This document shows positions 55,084 through 63,926 of a stretch of 64,000 nt of DNA, piece after piece (position 1 is the first letter of the stretch; each line of letters opens with the position of its first letter). Under the pieces are notes generated by a model. It saw nothing but the letters and a program-made list of their open reading frames with translations. It searched no databases and had not been told where the DNA came from. This stretch comes from Flavobacterium sp. ACN2 (GTDB lineage Bacteria > Bacteroidota > Bacteroidia > Flavobacteriales > Flavobacteriaceae): positions 301,229-365,228 of the forward strand of contig NZ_MRCM01000004.1 of NCBI RefSeq assembly GCF_002303885.1. Direction: 5' to 3'. Both the position numbers and the translations under genes were made by a program.

Positions 55084-56295
55084 ATGTCAAAACGAATTCT
55101 CATTATAATAGTTATTGTAATCTTCGGAAGCTTTAATAGTTTTTCAAAAGGAATTATCGAAAAAGATTCTTCAAAACCGAAAACAATTTCATTCAAAATA
55201 AAATTAAAATCGACAGATAAAATAAAAATTGCCGTTTCTCCATTAAAATATAACAAACATTTCGCATATAGTTTTACGCTTGACGATGGTTACAGATCGG
55301 CTTATTTAACGGCTTTTCCTTTATTGAATGGAGGAAAAGTCAGCAATTCATCAATTAACGAATGGAAAATTGATCAAGGTGGAGACGGAACAACTTCGGA
55401 AGGGCTTTTCTATTCGGACGGAATGGGAAATAAAATTCCGTTTAAATTGGCTTTAGCGATCAATGGAGGTTCAATTCGTTATTTACCTGAAAATCGCGGA
55501 CATCTTTCTTGGTCTGAAATAAAAGAAATGTACAATGCAGGCTGAGATATTTTGAATCACGGTTTCCATCACGCAACAAAACACGGCACAAATTATTTGA
55601 CAGAAGTAACCGAAAATACCACTTCAATAAAGCAAAATCTTGATTTTACGATGTCGCATTTTGTGGTTCCGGGCGGAGAAGGTGACCCCGATTATCATTT
55701 GGAATACGAAAAAGAAGCACTAGCAAACGGATTTCTTTCTGTTGCTTCTTATAAAGGTACAGGTCCAGTTTATAAAGTAAATTCTAAAGTTGATTTAGAT
55801 AAAATGATTTCTGCAAGAACTTTTGTATTGAGTTCAAAAGACACGACTAGTTTCAAAACAATGAATCGTTATTTAAAAAACATAGATTCAATTGTAAAAC
55901 ATCCAGAACCTGTTTGGTTTAACGATTTCACACACGGAACAGGAAATGGAAATCTTTGGAATTTAAGCATGCGTTTTCCTGATTTTAAATACTATATGAT
56001 AACGCTTGCAGATAAATACGGAGCAAAAGGAAACGATTCCATTTGGATGGCACCGTGGCAAGAAGTTTACGAATATATTTGGTTAAGAGACAGAATTAAA
56101 GTCGATTACAAACAAAAAAACAAAGAAATAGAAGTTACGATCGAATTGCCTGAAATCCCGCAAAACTTTCGATATCAAGATGTTTCATTAAATATAGAAA
56201 CGTCATCTAAATTTGAAATCGAATCCAGTAAAGATTTGAAAATTAAAGACGACGGAAAAACAACCCACAAACAGATTTTTATTCAATTGAAATAA
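55084..56295 (+). pseudogene. polysaccharide deacetylase-like gene with one in-frame TGA
   Basis: The frame codes for an exported NodB-like deacetylase: signal peptide (1-20), motif 1 SFTLDDGYRSAYL with the metal/catalytic Asp pair, and motif 2 NHGFHHAT with two His. A single TGA at 55543-55545 splits it after EMYNAG. The same frame continues DILNHGFHH to 56295, 403 codons in all. A tryptophan codon (TGG) is the likely ancestor, a one-base change. It is called a pseudogene, but a sequencing error, a very recent mutation or readthrough cannot be excluded. The second half alone would have no proper start. Confidence 0.8.
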
Positions 56296-56297
56296 AA

Positions 56298-56425
56298 GTT
56301 TTTGCCACAGATTAAAAGATTATTTGGATTTTTAATTTTAGCGAAAGCAAAAAAATCATTTTAATCCTTTTAATCTGTGGCAAAAAAATAATTAGTGGAA
56401 ATTCGTGGAATTCGTGGCAAAAAAA
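56298..56425. repeat. inverted repeat TTTGCCACAGATTAAAAG with GTGGAATTCGTGG tail
   Basis: The left arm (56298-56322, TTTTTGCCACAGATTAAAAG...) pairs with the right arm (56362-56386) with one indel. The following AGTGGAAATTCGTGGAATTC string (56394-56413) is another word set common in flavobacterial spacers. It fills the gap between two convergent genes. Confidence 0.8.
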
Positions 56426-59400
56426 CTAATCAATCTCTTTCTCGTTGTCCTTTATAAAAGTATCAATATTCATTAAATACGGATCAATCACAATTCGCTG
56501 AGGTTTTGTTTTGAGTTTTAATTTCCCTTCAATTTTATTGTTTTTGATGGCAAAAGGATAAAGAAATAATTTTCCGTTTTCATCATAAATCCCAATATCT
56601 ATTGAAGCATCGTTTGGAATTTGTTTTCGTTCTCCGGTTGCATTTTCTCTGAATTTTTCAGAATCAGCTTTAAAAGAAACTTCATAAAAGCCATTTTTTT
56701 GAATACTTGAAACAGATTCTATTTTTGACGAATAGGTAATAATCTGCTTAAACATTTCATCTAATTTAGGATGCAGTTTTTGATTCGTTACCTCATAAAT
56801 TTCTTTTAATAAAGCCTCAGAATCAGGAAACGGATTTGGATATTTATAATGATTCAGGAAATTTTTCAAAGCCAGATTTACTTTTTCTTCACCAATTAAA
56901 ACCCGAAGCTGATGCATTACCAACATTCCTTTATCATAAGGTAAATGTGGTGTATCGTAATTCGTTTTATACAAAGGCGTTTCAGGATCATAACTTCGAC
57001 TACTCAAATATAAATCCAGATGAATTTTTAAAGTTTCGAGCGCTTTTTCCAAGCCATGTTCTTTTTCATACAACATGAGTTCGGTGTATTGCGCCAGAGT
57101 TTCAGTCAAAATCCAGCTTCCTTCTTTTTGTTCCGGGCTTATTTGTGAATTTCCCCACCACTCATGCGATAATTCATGAGCCGTTAATTGATTAATTACA
57201 TCTTCTTTATCCTTATTGTTGAGGTTACTGTAAAATCCGAAATTCTCTTTCATAAAAACCGTCGACGGATAAGAAGTCGCAGCAAATCCATCGGCGAAAG
57301 CTGAAACTTCGGCATAACGAATTGTTTTGTATGGATATTTACCAAAATTATTCTGGCAGTAATCTAAAGTATTTTTTACATCCTGAATTAGTTTTTTGAT
57401 ATTTCTCGAATGTCTTTTATCATAATAAACTTCAATCGAAATGCCTTTATAATTCGTTTTTTTAATTTCATATTCAGCAGAAGAAAAAGCAAATCGAAAC
57501 GGAATCTTACCGTTAGATTTATAATGAAAATAATTACGGTTGTCTTTTCTCCAATTCCCAATTAAATCTCCAACGCCAATCGCCGTCTGATTTTTAGAAG
57601 TTGAAACTACAGCATCATAATCAATAAAATCATATTTAATTTCCGACTTGTCTTCCAGCTTTTTAAGAGGCGTCTGCGGTTTCAAATGTCTTTTTACCCG
57701 TTCTTTTTTACTGCTGATTTCATTCGATTCCTGATAACCGAAAAGTGGAAAGTAACGGCTTATCCGCATAAATGACCCATTTTCGATTATAGAATTAAAG
57801 GCAGTATGTCCTTTAAATGGTGACCACGAAGACTCAAAAGAAAAATTCATTTTCATTTTCTGCTTTGGTTGCAAAGGTTTTTCCAATCGATACCAATAAT
57901 GATGAAATGCCGAAATATCATTTAGGTTTTTCGAATTCGGAATTTCAACAGAAGTCAGTTTCGAATTTCGATCTATATATAGGAGTAAACTATCAATTGG
58001 TTTTTCAGAATCATTGATCAATTCATAAACGCCTTTTACTTCATAGCGATTTTTATCAGGAAATAAATCGACTTTACTTTTTACAGAAACAATCGTGGGC
58101 TGGGCAAGAGTGGTATATTTTTTAAATTGAGTTTCATATTTCTCGCTCCAGTTATTCTGATCGTCTTCGGTGAAATATGGATATTCGATATTCGTTTTAT
58201 AAAAAAGATAACTTCCAAAACCAATAAAAAGAATAATTCCCAAAGAGAAAGTTGCTTTTTGAATGCCATTAAATGAATTTCTCCGAAAGGTTTTTACGAT
58301 TGAAGTGTTTCTTTTCCATAAAATTCCAGTCAAAGTTAGAAGTAGTAAAGCCAATCCCAAATTGTACAGCATTGAAACATGAAACGGAAAAGTGTATTTT
58401 CCAAAACCATTCAAATCAAAATATTCTCTTTTAAAAGAATCTCCGAATCGAAATAACGGATGCGAAATTCCTAACTGTTCTCCAATTCCTGTACAAAACA
58501 AAATGCAGACAAAAGCAGCAACCGAAAGTCCGATATATTTATTTTTAATAAAAGTCTGAATTGAGATTATCAAAATCGAAATCAGCAGCAACGGAAATCC
58601 GAGATAATAAAACAAGGAAAGATAAAGACCCATTTCGATTGGAGCATTGGCATTCGCAATCTGAAAAGCGCATCCAATCAAAATACTAATGCTGATAATG
58701 AGTAACGGAATGATAAAAAGTGCCGTCAGTTTGGCCAATAAAACCACAAACTGAGAATATGGTGCGGTATTTTCGAGCATTTCAAATCTCGAATTTTCAC
58801 TTCGGTTTAATAATTCACTGCTGTAAAAAAGCAGAATCAAGATCAGAATAAAAGGCAGACGATCCATTATGGTGGAAATCATTAAAGCCGTATCCGTAAT
58901 TTTTTCCGCTAATCGAATTCCCCCGTCAATTTCATCCGAAATTTCGATTGCCAACAATCCCGAAAATAAAAGAACAATCAATAAAAACGGAATTCCTTTT
59001 AAAACTAAAAAGATATCAAGCTTGATATTGCTTTTAAAAACAGCAAAATTATGTCTGAAAGTTTTGAACTCGATGTTTTTTGGAATTTTCGAAGAAAAGA
59101 TTTTTTCTTCTTTTGAAATGACTTTAGGTGTTTTTATCTTTTTAGTTTTTGTTTTTCGGAAGGAAAATAATCGATACGAAACAAAAAGTAAAAGCAGTGA
59201 AACCGAAATCCACAACAATCGATTAAATAAAAAGTTCCCCGAAAGCGAAACCAGTTCGGTATTTTTTTCAATCGAAGTCCAATATCTCGTTTGTTCTAAA
59301 AAAGCCGCCAAACCAAACGGATCTATTTTTGCTGCCAAAGACATGGCTTTCGCCGAAGATGGAGAAGCATTTGCAAAGATGGGCGAATTAGAAAAAATAG

Positions 59401-59965
59401 AACCCGCTATATATAAAATGTAAATTAATAGTCCCCCAACATAAATGAAAAGTTTACTTCGCGTAAGCCAGGCCAAAGCCGTCAATATAGAAAGACACAG
59501 GAAAATATTCGGAATCACAATTACAAAATACGGCCAGAGATAATTTATAATTTCAAAAGGACCTATTTCGCTTTTTGAAAGCCACGACATTTGATGTCCA
59601 ACGATCATTCCAACGATAAACATTCCAAAAGAAATTACAGCGATTATAAATGCGGTAATAAATTTTGGAGCTAAATAATGAAACTTAGAAATAGGAGAGG
59701 AGAAGATAATCGAATCGAATTTCGTTTCATATTCCTTTAAAAAACTCTGTGCAACCTGAAGTGTAATCGAAAATATCGTCATTAGCGAAATCAGACCAAT
59801 CGCATAAGTCAATACATACGGACTATTTTTGTAAGCGCCCGAAAAAGAAAAGTTCGCAAAAGCACTCACAAAAAATCCTAAAACCAAATAAATAATAAAC
59901 GTGGCATAAAAAGTCCAGCTTCTGGTGTTGTTATGCCATTCAAATTGAATTAATTTAGAAAGCAT
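56426..59965 (-). CDS. ABC-2 permease fused to an M1-family metallopeptidase
   Basis: This 1179-residue fusion has an N-terminal ABC-2-type permease (about 1-580, two blocks of membrane helices, with a soluble region at about 270-310). A last helix at about 590-610 leads to a periplasmic M1 aminopeptidase-like part (about 640-1179). The zinc site HELSHEWWGN (about 930) is followed 18 residues later by the ligand Glu in TETLAQYTE. It lies four bases downstream of its ATPase gene. It may export a peptide or process one at the membrane; the substrate is unknown. Confidence 0.92.
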   Translation of the reverse strand: MLSKLIQFEWHNNTRSWTFYATFIIYLVLGFFVSAFANFSFSGAYKNSPYVLTYAIGLISLMTIFSITLQVAQSFLKEYETKFDSIIFSSPISKFHYLAPKFITAFIIAVISFGMFIVGMIVGHQMSWLSKSEIGPFEIINYLWPYFVIVIPNIFLCLSILTALAWLTRSKLFIYVGGLLIYILYIAGSIFSNSPIFANASPSSAKAMSLAAKIDPFGLAAFLEQTRYWTSIEKNTELVSLSGNFLFNRLLWISVSLLLLFVSYRLFSFRKTKTKKIKTPKVISKEEKIFSSKIPKNIEFKTFRHNFAVFKSNIKLDIFLVLKGIPFLLIVLLFSGLLAIEISDEIDGGIRLAEKITDTALMISTIMDRLPFILILILLFYSSELLNRSENSRFEMLENTAPYSQFVVLLAKLTALFIIPLLIISISILIGCAFQIANANAPIEMGLYLSLFYYLGFPLLLISILIISIQTFIKNKYIGLSVAAFVCILFCTGIGEQLGISHPLFRFGDSFKREYFDLNGFGKYTFPFHVSMLYNLGLALLLLTLTGILWKRNTSIVKTFRRNSFNGIQKATFSLGIILFIGFGSYLFYKTNIEYPYFTEDDQNNWSEKYETQFKKYTTLAQPTIVSVKSKVDLFPDKNRYEVKGVYELINDSEKPIDSLLLYIDRNSKLTSVEIPNSKNLNDISAFHHYWYRLEKPLQPKQKMKMNFSFESSWSPFKGHTAFNSIIENGSFMRISRYFPLFGYQESNEISSKKERVKRHLKPQTPLKKLEDKSEIKYDFIDYDAVVSTSKNQTAIGVGDLIGNWRKDNRNYFHYKSNGKIPFRFAFSSAEYEIKKTNYKGISIEVYYDKRHSRNIKKLIQDVKNTLDYCQNNFGKYPYKTIRYAEVSAFADGFAATSYPSTVFMKENFGFYSNLNNKDKEDVINQLTAHELSHEWWGNSQISPEQKEGSWILTETLAQYTELMLYEKEHGLEKALETLKIHLDLYLSSRSYDPETPLYKTNYDTPHLPYDKGMLVMHQLRVLIGEEKVNLALKNFLNHYKYPNPFPDSEALLKEIYEVTNQKLHPKLDEMFKQIITYSSKIESVSSIQKNGFYEVSFKADSEKFRENATGERKQIPNDASIDIGIYDENGKLFLYPFAIKNNKIEGKLKLKTKPQRIVIDPYLMNIDTFIKDNEKEID

Positions 59966-59969
59966 AACA

Positions 59970-60854
59970 CTAATTTTTAAGTTGATTTTGAGCTAAAACA
60001 CTAAAATAAACATCGCTTAAATCTGGCGATATCAATTCGAACCCAGAATCTGGACGTTGATGGGAGAAAACATGAATATTGATTTTCCCTGAATTTAAGT
60101 TGGACGAAATGATATTAAAATTAGATTGATAGTCCTTAAGTTCTGTTTTCGGAATGGCTTTCATCCAGATTTTATCTTTTAAAGAATCGATTGCTTCGTT
60201 TGGTTTTCCTTCCAAAATCAATTTTCCGTTAGAGATAATGGCCATTTTTGGACATAAATCACGAACATCTTCCACAATATGAGTCGATAGAACTACAATA
60301 ATGTTTTCGCCAATTTCGCTTAGCAAATTATTAAATCGGTTTCTTTCCTCCGGATCAAGTCCCGCAGTAGGTTCATCTACAATAATAATCTTCGGATTTC
60401 CTAATAAAGCCTGAGCAATTCCAAATCGCTGACGCATTCCGCCAGAAAAAGAATGAACCGCTTTGTCTTTGTGTTGTAATAAATTCGTCTGCTGTAATAA
60501 ATACAAAATTTGATCGTGACGTTCTTTTTTTTCGACGATTCCTTTTAAAACCGCCAAATGATCGAGCAGGCGATAAGCAGAAATTTTAGGATAAACGCCA
60601 AATTCCTGAGGCAGATAACCCAGATTTTGCCTGATAAACATTGGATTTTCCAGAATATTAATTCCGTTAAACTCAATACTTCCCGAAGTGGGTTCCTGCA
60701 AAGCGGTAATAGTCCGCATTAAAGTCGATTTTCCGGCGCCGTTTGGCCCGAGCAAACCAAACATTCCGTTTGTAATTTCAAGCGATAATTGGTCAATCGC
60801 TTTTGTGCCGTTCTCATACGTTTTGCTGAGATTTTGGATTGATAAACTGTTCAT
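59970..60854 (-). CDS. ABC transporter ATP-binding protein
   Basis: This 294-residue ATPase has Walker A GPNGAGKST (about 36-44), Q-loop YLPQEFG, signature SFSGGMRQR (about 137-145), Walker B IIIVDEPTAGLDPEE and an H-loop His in LSTHIVED. The domain is of the ABC-2 (CcmA/NatA-like) exporter type. It precedes, by four bases, the permease/M1 fusion, its obvious partner. Confidence 0.95.
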   Translation of the reverse strand: MNSLSIQNLSKTYENGTKAIDQLSLEITNGMFGLLGPNGAGKSTLMRTITALQEPTSGSIEFNGINILENPMFIRQNLGYLPQEFGVYPKISAYRLLDHLAVLKGIVEKKERHDQILYLLQQTNLLQHKDKAVHSFSGGMRQRFGIAQALLGNPKIIIVDEPTAGLDPEERNRFNNLLSEIGENIIVVLSTHIVEDVRDLCPKMAIISNGKLILEGKPNEAIDSLKDKIWMKAIPKTELKDYQSNFNIISSNLNSGKINIHVFSHQRPDSGFELISPDLSDVYFSVLAQNQLKN

Positions 60855-60969
60855 TTTTTGATTGATTTAGATGATTGAATTAAACTATGATTTGAAAAAT
60901 TTAGGCAATAGAGTACCTGTCGGCTTTAAAAACTGATTTATTAAGAGTGAAATAAGATTTAAAAGAAAG

Positions 60970-61176
60970 CTATTCTGCCACGTATTCTAAAATATCTCCG
61001 GGCTGGCAATCCAATATTTTACAAATAGCTTCGAGAGTATCAAACCGAATTCCTTTTGCTTTTCCAGTTTTTAGAATCGATAAATTAGCAGGCGTAATAT
61101 CTAGTTTTTCTGCCAACTCTTTACTCTGCATCTTGCGTTTGGCAAGCATTACATCAACATTTACAATTATTGGCAT
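60970..61176 (-). CDS. small XRE/Cro-type transcriptional regulator
   Basis: This 68-residue protein is little more than a helix-turn-helix: MLAKRKMQSKELAEKLDITPANLSILKTGKAKGIRFDTLEAICKILDCQPGDILEY. It has the typical YozG-type form. It is 2 bases downstream of the DUF2975 membrane-protein gene, its regular partner, and probably represses their shared promoter at 61720-61748. Confidence 0.93.
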   Translation of the reverse strand: MPIIVNVDVMLAKRKMQSKELAEKLDITPANLSILKTGKAKGIRFDTLEAICKILDCQPGDILEYVAE

Positions 61177-61178
61177 AG

Positions 61179-61694
61179 TTATATAAATAAGTCTTGTTCG
61201 TTCTGAAGGTTTAAACCTTGTTTAAAAATGGCGGCTAAAAAGTAAGCGAAAACACCCAGCATTCCGTGTAATAATATAAAAAGCGAAACTTCATTATCCA
61301 GTGGCACAAAAAAGAAAGCTACAAATATTACAATACCCGGAATTAATAAATTGGATAAATAGAAACGCCTTAAATGAGAAATTCCATTTGGAGTAAATAA
61401 TTTAGGCTGAAAAAATACTTTAAAAACATTACTGCTCAGTAAAAAGAAAAGTCCGTACAAACTCAAAGGCGCCAAAAAATCGAAAAGAATATAAGGAAGG
61501 TTGTAATCTCCAAGCATTAAAGGATGCGAAGTAAAAGGATAACAAACCTGAAAATACTTTCTGTTGTCTTTAAAAGTCAAAAACAATCCCGTTATCAAAG
61601 TAAAAACAGAATATGCGGCTAAAAAGAAATAAACCACAGACAAAAATCGGGTAAAGTAAAATAATATTCTAGATACAATATGAGTTGTCTTCAT
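61179..61694 (-). CDS. DUF2975 membrane protein
   Basis: This 171-residue protein has four predicted membrane helices (about 14-35, 60-85, 107-125 and 138-158). Its order and partner (a tiny XRE regulator) match DUF2975. The function is unknown; a membrane sensor that controls the regulator is one idea. It is the first gene of a two-gene unit with a strong promoter directly upstream. Confidence 0.85.
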   Translation of the reverse strand: MKTTHIVSRILFYFTRFLSVVYFFLAAYSVFTLITGLFLTFKDNRKYFQVCYPFTSHPLMLGDYNLPYILFDFLAPLSLYGLFFLLSSNVFKVFFQPKLFTPNGISHLRRFYLSNLLIPGIVIFVAFFFVPLDNEVSLFILLHGMLGVFAYFLAAIFKQGLNLQNEQDLFI

Positions 61695-61719
61695 ATACTT
61701 AAAAGTTAAATTGATATTG

Positions 61720-61759
61720 CAAATGTATAATTAATTATCGTAAAACAATAATTAATTAT
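61720..61759 (-). promoter_or_regulatory. consensus promoter with twin palindromic operators
   Basis: On the minus strand, TTG (61746-61748), 18 bases, then TACATTTG (61720-61727) make a complete Bacteroidetes promoter. ATAATTAATTAT, a perfect 12-base palindrome, occurs twice, at 61727-61738 and 61748-61759. Their centres are 21 bases apart, two helix turns. One copy abuts the -7 box and the other the -33 box, so a bound repressor would block the promoter. The adjacent XRE regulator is the likely ligand. Confidence 0.85.
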
Positions 61760-61868
61760 TTAAAATTACTCATTTTAAACCTTTTGAGAATATTATAAAT
61801 CTATTAACATTAGAAAACAAAAGGCATTCATATAAAAGGCTTAATTTTGCCTATTAGCATTTTTTTAT

Positions 61869-62885
61869 ATGAAAAACCCAATTTCAGTCTCATTATTAGA
61901 GCTCGCTATCATCACTCAGGATAGCAATGCCACAGAAACATTTCAAAAAACAAAAGACATAGCGCAATTAGCAGATACTTTAGGATACAAGCGATTTTGG
62001 CTTGCAGAACATCACAATATGGCACACGTTGCAAGTACGGCAACAGTGGTTTTAATTGGTTATGTAGCAAGTCAGACCAAAAATATCCGAGTAGGTTCTG
62101 GCGGCATCATGCTTCCAAATCATTCTCCTTTAGTAGTTGCAGAACAATTTGGAACCCTAGAAACGCTTTATCCAAACCGAATCGATTTAGGTTTAGGAAG
62201 AGCGCCGGGAACAGATCAGCCAACCGCTGAAGCAATTCGAAAAGACTTTTTTGAACAGGCACAGCGTTTTCCGCAAAACGTAAGCAAACTTCAAGAGTAT
62301 TTTTCAAGTGAAAATGAAACAGGAAAAGTGCGTGCATTCCCAGCCGAAGGTTTAAAAGTGCCAATCTGGATTCTAGGATCAAGTATGGACAGCGCAGCTT
62401 TGGCAGCGGCTTACGGATTGCCGTATGCATTTGCCGGACACTTTGCGCCAAAACTAATGATTCAGGCATTTGAGTTCTACCGCGAAAATTTCCAGCCTTC
62501 AGAATATTTAGACAAACCCAAAACAATGGCTTGTGTTAATATCATTGCAGCAGACACAAACGAAGAAGCAGAATTATTGTCTACAAGTTTGTATCAAATG
62601 TTCCTGAACCTAATTAGAAATGACCGTAAAGGTCTACAACCGCCTGTTCCGTCATTAGACGACATCATGAACGAGCAGGAACGTTTTCATGTCAATCAAA
62701 TGACGGCCGGAACCTTCACAGGAAACAAAGAACAATTAATAACCGATTTGAAAAAGTTCATCGACTACGCCAGAATAGACGAACTAATGGTAACCAGTCC
62801 AATCTTCGATCATCAGGCAAAACTAAAAAGCATTCAAATCACCAAAGAAGCAATCGACAGCCTAAACGAAAGTATACATATATAA
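61869..62885 (+). CDS. luciferase-like (LLM class) flavin-dependent monooxygenase
   Basis: This 338-residue TIM-barrel flavoenzyme is of the bacterial-luciferase group (MsnO8-like): SLLELAIITQD at the start, RFWLAEHHNMAHVASTATVVLIG (about 42-64), GSGGIMLPNHSPLVVAEQFGTLE and RIDLGLGRAPGTD. Substrate unknown. A TAATTTTG -7 element at 61852-61859 is only nine bases before the ATG, so the mRNA would be nearly leaderless. A hairpin downstream (62920-62950) may terminate it. Confidence 0.92.
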   Translation: MKNPISVSLLELAIITQDSNATETFQKTKDIAQLADTLGYKRFWLAEHHNMAHVASTATVVLIGYVASQTKNIRVGSGGIMLPNHSPLVVAEQFGTLETLYPNRIDLGLGRAPGTDQPTAEAIRKDFFEQAQRFPQNVSKLQEYFSSENETGKVRAFPAEGLKVPIWILGSSMDSAALAAAYGLPYAFAGHFAPKLMIQAFEFYRENFQPSEYLDKPKTMACVNIIAADTNEEAELLSTSLYQMFLNLIRNDRKGLQPPVPSLDDIMNEQERFHVNQMTAGTFTGNKEQLITDLKKFIDYARIDELMVTSPIFDHQAKLKSIQITKEAIDSLNESIHI

Positions 62886-62919
62886 GTATACTATATATAA
62901 GAGTAGATTTCATTCTCAT

Positions 62920-62955
62920 AACCCGACAGGTTTCTAAAACCTGTCGGGTTTGTTT
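62920..62955 (+). repeat. ACAGGTTT hairpin, copy 3, likely terminator of the LLM gene
   Basis: AACCCGACAGGTTT and AAACCTGTCGGGTT form a perfect 14-bp stem with a three-base loop, then TGTTTTTGTT. It shares its core with the hairpins at 47267-47293 and 47467-47493, so it is both a repeat-family member and a plausible terminator. Confidence 0.8.
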
Positions 62956-63040
62956 TTGTTATATATATAAGCAGAAAGTTCTACTATAATATATAAGAGT
63001 AAAACGGAGTAAATCTAAAATCAGCTTTTAAGATCTATTG

Positions 63041-63065
63041 TCAGGCTGAGCGAAGTCGAAGCCCT
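63041..63065. repeat. short dispersed motif GGCTGAGCGAAGTCGAAGCC
   Basis: The string TGTCAGGCTGAGCGAAGTCG and its following bases are of a kind I associate with many flavobacterial intergenic regions. Only one copy lies in this window, so the repeat call is from general knowledge, not from the sequence. Confidence 0.5.
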
Positions 63066-63122
63066 TTTAGCGGCAGTATTTGGAATTTGAGATTTTAAAA
63101 AATTGAACTTTGGAATTTATTA

Positions 63123-63205
63123 AGGAGCTTATCCCGCTATCCGCTCCAATCTTTTGTGCCGAACCCCGGCACAAAAGGATTTCCACTTCTATCGGGGCTA
63201 GGGCA
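63123..63205. repeat. dispersed 83-bp hairpin repeat, copy 2
   Basis: Its flanks match copy 1 (47139-47223): AGGAGCTTATCCCGCTATCC at one end and CTATCGGGGCTAGGGCA at the other. The centre is CTTTTGTGCCG-AACCC-CGGCACAAAAG, a perfect 11-bp stem with a five-base loop, different in sequence from copy 1 but with the same loop size. Confidence 0.87.
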
Positions 63206-63482
63206 CCGGTTTCCAGAAGAAAAAAACAGAGAAGATGGATGGTCCCAGAAGAAAAACCAGTGCCAAAAAGAAACTTTGTGCCTCTGCGCCTTTGCGAGAT
63301 TCGAAAAATACCCACAGAAAACCAAACTTTATATCTTAGTGCCTTTACGGCAAAATAAAGCAGAGTAGGACAAAATCGCCCGAAAACAGACATATCTATA
63401 AAACAGCCCAAAAAACTTTGGTTTGTAAAAAACGCATAACCAGTGACTTATAAAAAATATTGAAAATAGTTTGCAAAAAGCC

Positions 63483-63512
63483 TTGTTTAACTGGAAAAAG
63501 GTTCTACTTTTG
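63483..63512 (+). promoter_or_regulatory. rRNA promoter P1
   Basis: TTG (63483-63485), 19 bases, TACTTTTG (63505-63512), then CACCCGCAACAGCG. It is a near-ideal Bacteroidetes promoter with a GC-rich start-site region. Confidence 0.85.
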
Positions 63513-63602
63513 CACCCGCAACAGCGAAGGCGTTCATCGAAATACTGGCAGGAAATGAGAATCAGACGAAAAGAAATTTTCAAAAAAAAGATTCGAAAAA
63601 GC

Positions 63603-63633
63603 TTGCGAGATTTGAAAATGCTTTCTACATTTG
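63603..63633 (+). promoter_or_regulatory. rRNA promoter P2
   Basis: TTG (63603-63605), 20 bases, TACATTTG (63626-63633), then CACCCCGCAAAACACGG. Its -7 box begins 121 bases after that of P1, and the following GTTCAT..GA...TGG.AGGAAA string is shared with P1. Confidence 0.85.
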
Positions 63634-63728
63634 CACCCCGCAAAACACGGAAAGTTCATTGAGAGATTGGGAGGAAAATTGGAGAAAAGGGGATTGAAAA
63701 AATCTCAAAAAAAAACTTTAAATTTTTC

Positions 63729-63759
63729 TTGCAGGAAACAAAAAGAAGTTTTAGTTTTG
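63729..63759 (+). promoter_or_regulatory. rRNA promoter P3
   Basis: TTG (63729-63731), 20 bases, TAGTTTTG (63752-63759), then CACCCGCTTTGAGAG. Its -7 box begins 126 bases after P2 and lies about 165 bases before the 16S gene. An A/T-rich stretch of more than ten A or T precedes it, as an UP-like element would. Confidence 0.85.
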
Positions 63760-63825
63760 CACCCGCTTTGAGAGATAAGCGAAAGACAAAGAAATTACGT
63801 TCGTAGACATATTGAATTGACAGCC

Positions 63826-63847
63826 GTTCTAACAGAGATGTTAGAAC
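63826..63847 (+). other. rRNA leader hairpin
   Basis: GTTCTAAC-AGAGAT-GTTAGAAC is a perfect eight-bp stem. A second small hairpin, GAATC-GTAA-GATTC, follows near 63868-63881. They lie between P3 and the 16S gene, in the transcribed leader, and may take part in processing or antitermination. Confidence 0.6.
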
Positions 63848-63926
63848 AAAAAGAATAAGAGCAGTAGAATCGTAAGATTCGAAAAGAACCGATAGAAAGA
63901 GCATCGATTATATAATATTAAAATAT

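Larger units (their letters stand above)
62956..63482. other. spacer between LLM gene and rRNA promoters
   Basis: No gene is supported; several short frames on both strands (63067-63411 among them) are only the result of repeat sequence. Besides the two repeats listed, CTTTGTGCCTCTGCGCCTTT (63270-63289) resembles the CTTTGCG words inside the element at 44584-44797. Confidence 0.6.

Noticed and set aside
55552..56295. Second half of the deacetylase as an independent gene starting at TTG 55552
   Set aside because: It is in the same frame as the first half, starts in the middle of the NodB fold, and has no signal peptide.
62107..63904. Small open frames on both strands around the LLM gene, dispersed repeats and rRNA leader
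   Set aside because: They overlap a real gene or the promoters and repeats, have atypical composition and no family features.
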